From a virus, in IMG/VR virus record IMGVR_UViG_3300025645_000492, positions 1 to 22,818 of that record: a DNA stretch of 22,818 nucleotides, one strand, 5' to 3'. The first letter of the stretch is position 1. Each line of letters opens with the position of its first letter. The position numbers and the translations under genes were made by a program. The notes beneath the pieces were generated by a model. It did no database searches. It was given only the letters and a program-made list of their open reading frames with translations, and was not told the DNA's origin. Shown here one piece after another: positions 7,191 through 14,514 of the stretch.

Positions 7191-7949
7191 ATGGTAGAAC
7201 GAAACAGATCAGGATTTAAATATCGTGGCAACACACAACCTAAATATGAAAGAGGTAGTATTCTTAAAACAGCTAATAGAACTAAAGCTTTTGTAGATAC
7301 TTTACCTAATACTATGTCAACATTTAATAATGCTGTAGATACAGATATGAGAAATAGTATTTTTGATATTATGGAAAAACTACAGAAAGAAGAACAAGTT
7401 ACTCCTGTAACTAGGGCTGATGGGTTTGGTGCTACTGACATGGCAGGTGGTGATTGGGTTAATGTATCTACTAAAGCACTAATGAAGTTTGAAGGTTTTA
7501 GAAGTGAACCTTATGATGACCGTAAAAAAGGTGCAAATAAACCTGTATGGAGAATAGGTTATGGTAGTGATAAGTATATGGAAAGAGGTAAAATTTTTAC
7601 TGTAGATCAAGACACAAGAGTAACTGAAGTTCAAGCTAAACAAGACCTTGACCGTAGAATTAAAACAGATTTTTTACCTATCATTAAAAATAATATAGGT
7701 GACTCTTGGGATGGACTAAGTAATAATACTAAAGGTGCTATTATGTCTATCACTTATAACTATGGTAGAGTGCCTAACAGAATTAAAGACGCAATAAATA
7801 CTGGTGATACAAATAAAATATCTACAGCTATTAGGTCTTTAGCAACAGACGATGAAGGAATTAATAGAGATAGGAGATTAGCTGAAGCAGAACTAGTAAT
7901 GCTTCCTGATTTTAACTCTGATTCATTAATGAAAAGAAGGAATAAATAA
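7191..7949 (+). CDS. GH24-type (T4-like) lysozyme, probably virion-associated
   Basis: This 252-residue protein is predicted to cleave the glycan strand of peptidoglycan. The lysozyme domain starts near residue 93. KFEGFRSEPYDD (99-110) holds the catalytic Glu101, and Asp109/110 lies at the spacing of T4 Asp20. WRIGYG (120-125) matches the family TIGYG strand, and SITYNYG (187-193) matches the conserved helix. The third catalytic residue of T4 lysozyme, Thr26, is Arg at the aligned place (R121). Residues 1-90 form a non-catalytic extension that cytosolic endolysins lack, and there is no signal peptide. Flanked by ejection-type proteins, it is more likely a particle-borne enzyme that opens the wall during entry, but a lysis function cannot be excluded because no other endolysin is visible. 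An AGGAAAA ribosome site precedes the ATG. Confidence 0.78.
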   Translation: MVERNRSGFKYRGNTQPKYERGSILKTANRTKAFVDTLPNTMSTFNNAVDTDMRNSIFDIMEKLQKEEQVTPVTRADGFGATDMAGGDWVNVSTKALMKFEGFRSEPYDDRKKGANKPVWRIGYGSDKYMERGKIFTVDQDTRVTEVQAKQDLDRRIKTDFLPIIKNNIGDSWDGLSNNTKGAIMSITYNYGRVPNRIKDAINTGDTNKISTAIRSLATDDEGINRDRRLAEAELVMLPDFNSDSLMKRRNK

Positions 7950-8480
7950 GTGGCACTAGATAGAGAAATAGACCTACCTCAAAACACAGTGCCTATTCCC
8001 GGACAATCTCTATTAAGAGAACCGGGTAATGCACCCTATGAACGTCCCTCTGAAATACAAGGTAAAGATGCAGTAGAAAAAGTATTAATGGGGTACATGA
8101 ACCATCTCAATGATGCTGAAGTTTTAGATGGTGCTATGGGATTACTTGAGCAAGGTATGAGTGTTGAAACTTTAATTCAAGGTATGTTAAGAGGTGGTGT
8201 TGCTGAAGGTGTACACAGTGTAGATATCAGTCTTATTATTCAGAAAACACTTGAGAATTTTATTATTAATGTTGCTGATGCAGTAGGTATTGATTATGTT
8301 AAAGGTGATGAAAAAGAAGACTTAGATACTTCAGATGCTGAACTTTCTAAAATGGCTAGAGAAGACAGACCTGATAGCCCTGATATGTTTGCACCGATAG
8401 ATGCAATAGAAGAAATAGAAACAGAAGAACCTGTAGAAAAAGATGAGCCTGTACGTCAGGGTCTTATGGCGAGAGGATAG
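7950..8480 (+). CDS. phage protein of unknown function, possible virion component
   Basis: This 176-residue protein starts with GTG directly after the lysozyme stop (zero gap), with an AGAAGG ribosome site inside the lysozyme end. No family is recognised. A proline-rich start (DLPQNTVPIPGQSLLREPGNAPYERP) precedes a helical core (residues 40-120) with regular hydrophobic residues and several Gly-Met pairs. The last 50 residues are very acidic (EIETEEPVEKDEPV) and likely disordered. The position between the lysozyme and the largest protein suggests a virion or assembly part. Confidence 0.7.
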   Translation: MALDREIDLPQNTVPIPGQSLLREPGNAPYERPSEIQGKDAVEKVLMGYMNHLNDAEVLDGAMGLLEQGMSVETLIQGMLRGGVAEGVHSVDISLIIQKTLENFIINVADAVGIDYVKGDEKEDLDTSDAELSKMAREDRPDSPDMFAPIDAIEEIETEEPVEKDEPVRQGLMARG

Positions 8481-8484
8481 TTAG

Positions 8485-9528
8485 ATGGCATTAGGTTTTT
8501 GGGCTGGCGTTAGGCAGTATGATGTTGAAAGAACTGCAGCAGAAAAAGAAAGAAAAGAATTTCTTGCTAATCAGTTACTTAAAACTAAAGAGATAGTTTT
8601 GCCAGAGCTTATTAAAAGAATGGATACCCGAAGAAAAAAAGGTAAAGCTAAACAACAAAGAGTTGATGATGCAACAGGTATAGGATTTACACTACAAACA
8701 GCTACTGCTTTAGAAAGAAGTGGTCAATTGGAAGATGTTCTTACAAGAGTGACAGACTTACGTAAGAATGAAAAACTTAATCCTGAATATATACCTATGT
8801 TAAATGAGTATGTAAATAATAAACTTTCAAATGATGCTGATCGTTTAGCTGCAGTGCAAGAAGGCTTAGGTGGTAACTCTTATATAACAGAAGATGAACA
8901 ACTTCAAGGATTATTAGCTTCTGTTTCTGCTACAGATGAAAGTTCATTTAGTGAAGCTATTAAAAAACTATCTCCTACACAAAATAAAACACTTACAGAT
9001 GTTGACCCTTTTAACTTTGCTCCGGGAAAAGGCCAAACTATTTCAGAGTCAGATAAAAGAGCAATTAAAAATAGATTAACAAATAGTTTAGCAGATGCTC
9101 TTGATATACGTGTAATAGAAACTGGTACAGGTGAAGACATGTACAGATCGTTTGATGACGATAGTGCTAATGCATTAATATCTAAAGTTACAGATAGTAT
9201 TTTAAATTTTGAAACAAGTCTTGACTTTACACTAAGTAGAGATACTTTAGTAGCAGAAGCAGTAGAAGTTATGGAAGCTTTAAGTCCAGCTTTAACCTCT
9301 GAAACAGGTAAACCTTTTGGCACTGCTACAAACCCTCAGTTTGGCACAGAATGGGCAGGACAAAACTTTGCAGAGGCATATAAAAGGAATCTAACTTCTG
9401 ATTATACCTCTCCTTTAAATCCTGTTGATATATGGGGTCCATATATTAATCCAACTACAGTTCCTGTTATGCCACCTCCTCAAGACGGTGGTGAAGAGGA
9501 ACCTATTGACCCACTTAATCCTACATAA
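8485..9528 (+). CDS. phage protein of unknown function in ejection-protein cluster
   Basis: A 347-residue protein with no family I recognise. Residues 1-65 are strongly basic and helical (ERTAAEKERKEFL, KRMDTRRKKGKAKQQR). The middle is acidic and helical. The end, from about residue 305, is proline-rich and probably extended (YTSPLNPVDIWGPYINPTTVPVMPPPQ), closing with an acidic tail. No signal peptide or membrane segment. The ribosome site GAGAGGA lies in the end of the previous gene. Its size and neighbours fit an internal virion protein, but this rests on context. Confidence 0.72.
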   Translation: MALGFWAGVRQYDVERTAAEKERKEFLANQLLKTKEIVLPELIKRMDTRRKKGKAKQQRVDDATGIGFTLQTATALERSGQLEDVLTRVTDLRKNEKLNPEYIPMLNEYVNNKLSNDADRLAAVQEGLGGNSYITEDEQLQGLLASVSATDESSFSEAIKKLSPTQNKTLTDVDPFNFAPGKGQTISESDKRAIKNRLTNSLADALDIRVIETGTGEDMYRSFDDDSANALISKVTDSILNFETSLDFTLSRDTLVAEAVEVMEALSPALTSETGKPFGTATNPQFGTEWAGQNFAEAYKRNLTSDYTSPLNPVDIWGPYINPTTVPVMPPPQDGGEEEPIDPLNPT

Positions 9529-9550
9529 TAAAGTTAGAGGAAACTAATTA

Positions 9551-12500
9551 ATGGCACAGTACGTAGATGCTGCACAAGATAACTACTTTATGGATTTAGT
9601 TGAAGACGAAACTTTTCAATCTGATCTTAAAAGTTTTTTTACTGGTGGTAGGTATAACTATTCACCAGAAAAAATAAAAAAGTTAGGTGTTGAAGGATTA
9701 GCTGATAACTTTGTAGAGCATATGCGGTTTCAAAACATGAATGAAACCACAGCAGTAAAAGATTTATTGTATGTAAAAAGGGATTATAGTACGCCTAAAA
9801 ACCAACAAGACCCTGAGATTATTAAAAGAGATAATAAATTTAACGAAGGTAAACAAGCTTTTGGTAGATTAATGTCAGCTTATGATATTAGTGAAGGTGG
9901 TGGTACTGGGTGGTTTGAAGGTGCATGGGATTATGGAAGGGCTTTTGCAAGCTCCCCTTCTACATTAACTACAGTAGGTACAATGGGCTTTGGTATCGGC
10001 ACTAAGATAGCTGCTCAATTCTCTAAGAAAGCTACACAACTAGCTATACGTGCTGAAATATCTCGTCAACTACGTAAAGGTGTGTCAGGTACTGCAATAA
10101 AAGAAACACTTAAAAAGAACTTAGGTACTGAAGCTCTTAAAGATGGAGTTAAAGCATTTGCTTTTGAAGGTACTATGGGTGCTGGTGCTTCTTATGCAGA
10201 GAATGAAACAAGGGAAGAAGTAGTAGAAGGTTATGAGTATGGTGCAGGAGATATTATTATAGATGCTACTATAGATGGCACACTTGGTGCATCAGTAGGT
10301 TCTTTCTTTGGATTTCTTGATAATAAATCTAACAATAGGGCCATTGACCTTATGTACGATAGTGTAAAGGATGGAGAAAACACAAGAAAGATAGCATTAG
10401 AAGCAGCAAATAAAACTATTTCAAAAGCTAAACCTGATTTGTTGTCTGAGTCTATTGATGATATAGTTCAAGTAGCATCACTATTTAAAGCTAAAGAACA
10501 AGGGGTTAAGCTAGAAAAACTAGATGAAGATTTAGTTGCACTAGGTGATGGTCTAAGAAGCCTTGTCCTTTCATCTGAAATTAATCAAGAGCTAACAACA
10601 TCATTAAGTTTAGATACTATTAAAGGTGTAGTGGGTGCATCTCTTGATATTAAAAAATCATTAAAGATGAAACCCGGAGAAAGAATTTCTACTGTATTAG
10701 CTAGAGCTATTGCTGATGGTAAGATAGATACTCCAGCCCTTGAAACAATTAAAAATAAATATAATATTAGTAATGAACAATTCTCTTATATCTTTTTGTC
10801 TGACTTGTCACGTGCTGGTAAAGTCTTGCAATCAGGGTCAGCAATAAAACAAGCATTACTAAACATGGATGTGTTATCTAAAGCTAATGTATCTAGTATT
10901 ACTGATATTGAAGCAGAAGAAATATTTAAAACTGCTGGTGGAAAAGTAGCAGGTACTCCTAAGAAACCTAACATAGGAACTAAAATTGTTGAAGGGGCTG
11001 TCGAGGGTGCTAGACAAGCAGACTCTTTACGTATTGCCTTTATGACCTCACAGTTAGGTACTACTGCTGCTAATGTAGGCACAGGTGTTTTTAATTTAAC
11101 AGTAGATATCTCTGATCAATTCTGGAAAAATGTACTTAGAAGTACTGTCGGGGAAACTATGGCTGATGGCTCTGTAAGGAGAGGTTGGGTTAAAGGTACA
11201 ACATCTATTCTAGGTGGTATGTCTTTTAGTAAGGCAGAGTCTATAGCTTTAAAAGGTTTGTTACAAGAAGAAGCACCACTAGCATTTCGTGATTTGTTTT
11301 ATGAAACAACTAGGTCAATGGACTTTGCTAATGCATCAAGTACTTTACCTAAAATAGGTAAGTTTTTTAACACGTTAAATATTGCAACTGATTCTGTATT
11401 TAAAGAAGCAGCACTGTATGGTTCTTTAGATCGTAAGCTAAGGGAACAAGGTAGTAGTCTAGGAAAGTTTTTAACTGCACGAAAAGATAATGGTGCACCT
11501 ATGAGACTAGAAGATTTACCTGAAGATACATTAGCCTTTGCAATAAACGAAGCTAAACGATTTACTTTCCAAAAAGATTTTAAGAAAGACACTTCTTTGT
11601 TTGGTGCTGGTGCAAGGAACTTGCAAAAGCTACACCATAAATACCCCTTCCTTATTTCTGTTGGACTAGACACACCCTTTCCACGATACATAGCAAATCA
11701 TTTAGAGTATGCTAATGACTATAGCTTTATAGGTACTGCAACAGGTGGTATGAAAAAGCTTGATGAAATGATAGGGGGTTTTAATAACCCTGACTATGAG
11801 GGTATAGGTGGAGACAAGTCAAAGCTCTTTGGTGGTGATCCTTTTAAAACAAACTTAGATCGTGGTGCAAGGCAGCTTACAGGTGCTATGATGGTCATGG
11901 GTGCTACTGCTTATGCAGCAGAAAAAGAAGGTATGATTGACTTTGATAGACTAGTTTCAGATGATGGTGGTGAGACTGATCTTAGTCGTATGGCTGGGCC
12001 TTTTGCTATCAATCTCCTAACAGGTGATTTAATATATAGGTACCTGGCTGGACTACCTTTAAATTCTAAAGCTTCTCTTGATACAGTTAGAGAAATATTA
12101 GGCGGTGTACCTGATTTAAGTAAAGGTGCTTTTACTTTTGAATTTGAATTGATAAAAAATATTAGTGACTCCTATAAACAAGGAGAAATGTCTGAAGGTT
12201 TAGAAAAACAATTAGGTAATATAGTTGCTACCTTTAGCTACCCACAAACATTTGCAAAAGATATCTATGGTCAGTTTGAATTTAAAGCAGCAGGTAGTCC
12301 TTACACAAGAGATTTAATGTTAGAAGGTGAAGAAGGTGGTGTATCAAACTATGGAGAAAGAAACTATTTAGAAGATATAATAGGAAGTAACGTATTTAAA
12401 AACCAAGCCTCAAGATTTTTAATAGACTTACCTATCTTTAGTTATACACCTTCTTATTCAAGAGGAGAGAAAAAAGGATTTGATTTTAAAAGGTGGACAC

Positions 12501-13159
12501 CCTTTAATGAAAACCCTGTAGGTTCTTGGAACCCAATAACTAAATCTTTTGGTGCAGTACAAGAACCACCAAGTTCTACAATACAAAAAGAAATGACATT
12601 GTTAGGTCTTAAAGGTTGGAAGACTTATAGAAGAAATAAAAAAGATGTAAACCCAATGGTTGCTTATCTTGCAGAGTATACAATGTCTCAAACTATGTCA
12701 CCTAAATGGGATGTATGGAAAAAAAGTTTTGATTTAAGTACAACAATGCCTATTTACCCACCGGGTACTACGTATGATAGCCTAGGTGATAATTACGAAA
12801 ATAAAAGATTACTCTTAGAAGGTTTTATTGAAAGTCAAATTGCAATCAATGTTGATGCTGCAAGATCAAGACTTGATAAAGTTTCATCAGACCCAAAGAC
12901 ACGTAATAAATATGCTGGGTATATTAGAAATATATATGCTTTAAAGAAACATGAATTTCAGGCAGATGGTAAAGACTTAGATCAAGTGCTTAGAGCTTTC
13001 CCTGAAAAGTTTAAAGGTTTTGATAATGCTAAAGACTATATAGAAAATTCTGGCAGTGTTGCAGAAGAACTAAATAGGCGTCAACAAATTCTAGACTATG
13101 TAACTAAGTATGTTCTTGATAGTGATCTTGGCCTCAAGAAAGAAGCCAAGAAATTTTAA
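9551..13159 (+). CDS. large internal virion protein (T7 gp16-like in position and size)
   Basis: At 1202 residues this is the largest gene and the last of the plus-strand run, in the order seen for T7 ejection proteins (gp16 has 1318). Residues 1-110 are charged and helical. Residues 115-255 are Gly/Ala-rich with hydrophobic stretches (TLTTVGTMGFGIGTKIAAQ, GAGDIIIDATIDGTLGASVGS), separated by a basic helix and an AENETREEVVEGYEYG segment. Another hydrophobic stretch (TGAMMVMGATAYAAE) lies near residue 780. Such membrane-active segments suit a protein that enters the envelope during DNA delivery. I see no transglycosylase motif like that of T7 gp16; the separate lysozyme at 7191 may supply it. 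The ribosome site is AGAGGAAA. Its stop codon overlaps the stop of the opposing gene. Confidence 0.75.
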   Translation: MAQYVDAAQDNYFMDLVEDETFQSDLKSFFTGGRYNYSPEKIKKLGVEGLADNFVEHMRFQNMNETTAVKDLLYVKRDYSTPKNQQDPEIIKRDNKFNEGKQAFGRLMSAYDISEGGGTGWFEGAWDYGRAFASSPSTLTTVGTMGFGIGTKIAAQFSKKATQLAIRAEISRQLRKGVSGTAIKETLKKNLGTEALKDGVKAFAFEGTMGAGASYAENETREEVVEGYEYGAGDIIIDATIDGTLGASVGSFFGFLDNKSNNRAIDLMYDSVKDGENTRKIALEAANKTISKAKPDLLSESIDDIVQVASLFKAKEQGVKLEKLDEDLVALGDGLRSLVLSSEINQELTTSLSLDTIKGVVGASLDIKKSLKMKPGERISTVLARAIADGKIDTPALETIKNKYNISNEQFSYIFLSDLSRAGKVLQSGSAIKQALLNMDVLSKANVSSITDIEAEEIFKTAGGKVAGTPKKPNIGTKIVEGAVEGARQADSLRIAFMTSQLGTTAANVGTGVFNLTVDISDQFWKNVLRSTVGETMADGSVRRGWVKGTTSILGGMSFSKAESIALKGLLQEEAPLAFRDLFYETTRSMDFANASSTLPKIGKFFNTLNIATDSVFKEAALYGSLDRKLREQGSSLGKFLTARKDNGAPMRLEDLPEDTLAFAINEAKRFTFQKDFKKDTSLFGAGARNLQKLHHKYPFLISVGLDTPFPRYIANHLEYANDYSFIGTATGGMKKLDEMIGGFNNPDYEGIGGDKSKLFGGDPFKTNLDRGARQLTGAMMVMGATAYAAEKEGMIDFDRLVSDDGGETDLSRMAGPFAINLLTGDLIYRYLAGLPLNSKASLDTVREILGGVPDLSKGAFTFEFELIKNISDSYKQGEMSEGLEKQLGNIVATFSYPQTFAKDIYGQFEFKAAGSPYTRDLMLEGEEGGVSNYGERNYLEDIIGSNVFKNQASRFLIDLPIFSYTPSYSRGEKKGFDFKRWTPFNENPVGSWNPITKSFGAVQEPPSSTIQKEMTLLGLKGWKTYRRNKKDVNPMVAYLAEYTMSQTMSPKWDVWKKSFDLSTTMPIYPPGTTYDSLGDNYENKRLLLEGFIESQIAINVDAARSRLDKVSSDPKTRNKYAGYIRNIYALKKHEFQADGKDLDQVLRAFPEKFKGFDNAKDYIENSGSVAEELNRRQQILDYVTKYVLDSDLGLKKEAKKF
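13127..13157 (+). terminator. possible rho-independent terminator inside the last plus-strand gene
   Basis: CTTGGC (13127-13132) and GCCAAG (13145-13150) can pair as a 6-bp stem with a 12-base loop, followed by AAATTTT. It lies in the last codons of the 1202-residue gene. The stem is short and the T-run is only four bases, so termination would be weak. On the minus strand no T-run follows. Confidence 0.35.
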
Positions 13160-13359
13160 TAGTCCTCTAACATAAAGTCTGCCCACTCATATGCAGTACG
13201 TCTTACCTCAGACATATTTAAAGCCCCTCTACTATTAGCTAGTATACCAGCAAGTGCTTGACCTGCTAGATACCTGCGTGTAGTAAGGGGCTTTAATGTT
13301 TTAGAGTTAGTCTTTTTTGCCTTGTACTTTTTTGCCTCGTTCTCTAGTTCTTTGCTCAT
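13156..13359 (-). CDS. small phage protein of unknown function
   Basis: A 67-residue protein, last in the minus-strand run. It is basic at the start (KELENEAKKYKAKK). A core (RRYLAGQALAGILANS, then RRTAYEWADFML) resembles short proteins I recall from many marine phages, none with known function. The chosen start lies 53 bases inside the previous gene and has no clear ribosome site, so the true start may be further in. The conserved-looking core argues that the gene is real. Confidence 0.6.
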   Translation of the reverse strand: MSKELENEAKKYKAKKTNSKTLKPLTTRRYLAGQALAGILANSRGALNMSEVRRTAYEWADFMLEDY

Positions 13360-13501
13360 AATCTTTTACTTTTTTTAGATTAGAGAAGTATGCAGTATTA
13401 AACCCATACTCCCAACTCCTATTGTTGTTACTGTTTACTGCGTAAGGATTACCCAGTTTACCAACTCTAAAGGATTTTTGTCCTTCATCATAGGGATTCA
13501 T
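13307..13501 (-). CDS. RMF/CrpP-like small protein
   Basis: A 64-residue basic protein. NPYDEGQKSFRVG (2-14), GNPY (17-20), then RSWEYGF (28-34) follow the pattern of ribosome modulation factor and the related CrpP-type phage and plasmid proteins (G..A...G...NPY......R..W..GW). RMF dimerises and inactivates 70S ribosomes, but the many phage relatives have no established role. A longer frame opens at 13531, but the ATG at 13501 has a strong GAGGAGAG ribosome site and the upstream ATG has none, so I use 13501. It overlaps both neighbours slightly. Similarity is by motif only. Confidence 0.55.
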   Translation of the reverse strand: MNPYDEGQKSFRVGKLGNPYAVNSNNNRSWEYGFNTAYFSNLKKVKDYEQRTRERGKKVQGKKD

Positions 13502-13781
13502 TGTCACTCTCCTCTGGCGGTTCACTTTCATATTCTTGAATTAACCTGTCTAAATACCAACGTGCTTTCTTTAAGTCTTGTAACCCATTCTTGTAGGGCC
13601 ATCTCCAAAGATACTTAAAAGCATTCTGCCAACAGTATGCTTCATGTGCTGATACATTTAACACACCATCTGCCATAGCTCTCATAGCATCAATACACTC
13701 AAGACCTGATTGATTATAGTGTTCAGGGCGGTCAACAGGATCAAAGGGGTCTGTTATTTTAGGTAATGTCCACTTAGTCAT
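13488..13781 (-). CDS. DUF3310 protein (T7 gp1.7-related domain)
   Basis: A 97-residue protein. Residues 11-23 (DPFDPVDRPEHYN), GLECIDAMRAM (26-36) and YCWQNAFKYLWRWPYKNGLQDLKKARWYLDRLI (49-81, key residues W51, N53, K56, Y57, R60, K64, D69, K72, W75) match the DUF3310 pattern seen in many phage proteins, including part of T7 gp1.7, a nucleotide kinase. This is only the small DUF3310 unit, so kinase activity should not be assumed. The tail is acidic. The start overlaps the previous stop as ATGA. It probably acts around nucleotide metabolism, judging by family context. Confidence 0.85.
   Translation of the reverse strand: MTKWTLPKITDPFDPVDRPEHYNQSGLECIDAMRAMADGVLNVSAHEAYCWQNAFKYLWRWPYKNGLQDLKKARWYLDRLIQEYESEPPEESDNESL
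13507..13514 (-). promoter_or_regulatory. ribosome binding site fixing the RMF-like start
   Basis: GAGGAGAG on the minus strand is placed a few bases before the ATG at 13501. No comparable site precedes the upstream in-frame ATG at 13531. Confidence 0.7.
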
Positions 13782-14218
13782 AGTATTACTAACTCCGCAT
13801 TAGTGTAAGGAATGTGAAAAAACTTCTCACCTTTCCTAATATATTTACCTTTAGCTTCTGCTAGGCTTTCTTCAGTAAGACAAGTGTCTTTTATTCTCCA
13901 TGCTTGCTTCATGTCCTTTCTAAACACATAAAAATTTAATACTCCATTCTGTTCTGCATACATTTTAACAAGACGTTTCTTTCGTTCTGGTATTCTAATC
14001 TCAGCCCAATGTGAGGGCCAATCATTAGTCCAAGCTACCTTTACTTCTGCCTCGTTGTAGTAAGTAATACCATCTTTTTCTGAGACTACATCAGCATTGT
14101 AATCTTCTTTGTCACTTAAGATAGTGTGACCATTATTACTAAGAAACTTTATTAGTTTTTCCTTTGCTGCGTTGTCATAAGTTTCATATAGTTTCTTACT
14201 GAAAGGTCGTTTAATCAT
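13778..14218 (-). CDS. PD-(D/E)XK nuclease-like protein
   Basis: A 146-residue protein. An acidic residue followed by an E-x-K pair (D43, then E58-V-K60 in the segment NEAEVK) with a helical start (KEKLIKFLSNNGHTIL) matches the core of small PD-(D/E)XK nucleases. Next are a basic loop (RIPERKKRLVK) and a strand with aromatic residues (LNFYVFR). DNA cleavage or Holliday-type resolution would fit a replication arm, but no specific family is recognised and it could be an inactive relative. An AAGGAA ribosome site precedes the start. It is the first gene after the promoter at 14246-14274. Confidence 0.6.
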   Translation of the reverse strand: MIKRPFSKKLYETYDNAAKEKLIKFLSNNGHTILSDKEDYNADVVSEKDGITYYNEAEVKVAWTNDWPSHWAEIRIPERKKRLVKMYAEQNGVLNFYVFRKDMKQAWRIKDTCLTEESLAEAKGKYIRKGEKFFHIPYTNAELVIL

Positions 14219-14234
14219 GTCGATTCCTTACTTA

Positions 14235-14247
14235 GTTACAGGGTAAC
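14235..14247 (-). promoter_or_regulatory. inverted repeat overlapping the -10 box, candidate operator
   Basis: GTTAC and GTAAC form perfect 5-base inverted arms around a 3-base centre. The element overlaps the edge of the -10 box and the expected transcription start of the promoter at 14246-14274. This is the classic place for a repressor site. Its sequence differs from the inverted repeat at 2553-2569. Confidence 0.4.
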
Positions 14248-14274
14248 AATATCATTGCATAAAGTTCATGTCAA
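14246..14274 (-). promoter_or_regulatory. sigma70-type promoter
   Basis: On the minus strand a perfect TTGACA (14274-14269), a 17-base spacer and TATTGT (14251-14246; 4 of 6 consensus bases) lie in the 59-base gap before the nuclease-like gene. It would transcribe the last five genes of the minus-strand arm separately from nrdJ. Confidence 0.7.
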
Positions 14275-14277
14275 TAC

Positions 14278-14499
14278 CTATGTTCCTTTATCTACGTTAA
14301 AAGGGAAGGAAGTACATTGACTAATTGCTTCTGCACTTTCGTTTGGTCTTGAATTGTAAAGCCTTAGCATATCTGCCTCTCTCCATTTTTGACAAGACTC
14401 TTCACTTATAAAGGCTGTATTTGGTGAAAATACTATAAAAGTTTTTTCACTTGTTGTTGGTTCTATCATCATCATTACTACTGTATAAACCCATACCAT
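14278..14499 (-). CDS. small exported protein of unknown function
   Basis: A 73-residue protein. The start (MVWVYTVVMMMIEP) is a short hydrophobic segment that may be an anchor or signal peptide. The rest contains two cysteines (residues about 36 and 62) and ends in a basic, polar tail. No family is recognised, though short proteins with an MVWVY-like start and paired cysteines seem common in marine phages. The ribosome site AAGGA is present. It lies 15 bases after nrdJ, so it is probably on the same message. Confidence 0.6.
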   Translation of the reverse strand: MVWVYTVVMMMIEPTTSEKTFIVFSPNTAFISEESCQKWREADMLRLYNSRPNESAEAISQCTSFPFNVDKGT

Positions 14500-14514
14500 T
14501 TTGTGATATCCTTT

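Noticed and set aside
8904-9323. Minus-strand frame of 139 residues opposite the 347-residue gene
   Set aside because: It lies wholly inside a well-supported plus-strand gene, has no neighbours on its strand and shows no family motif.
13502-13531. ATG at 13531 as start of the RMF-like gene
   Set aside because: It lacks a ribosome site, while GAGGAGAG lies just before the ATG at 13501.
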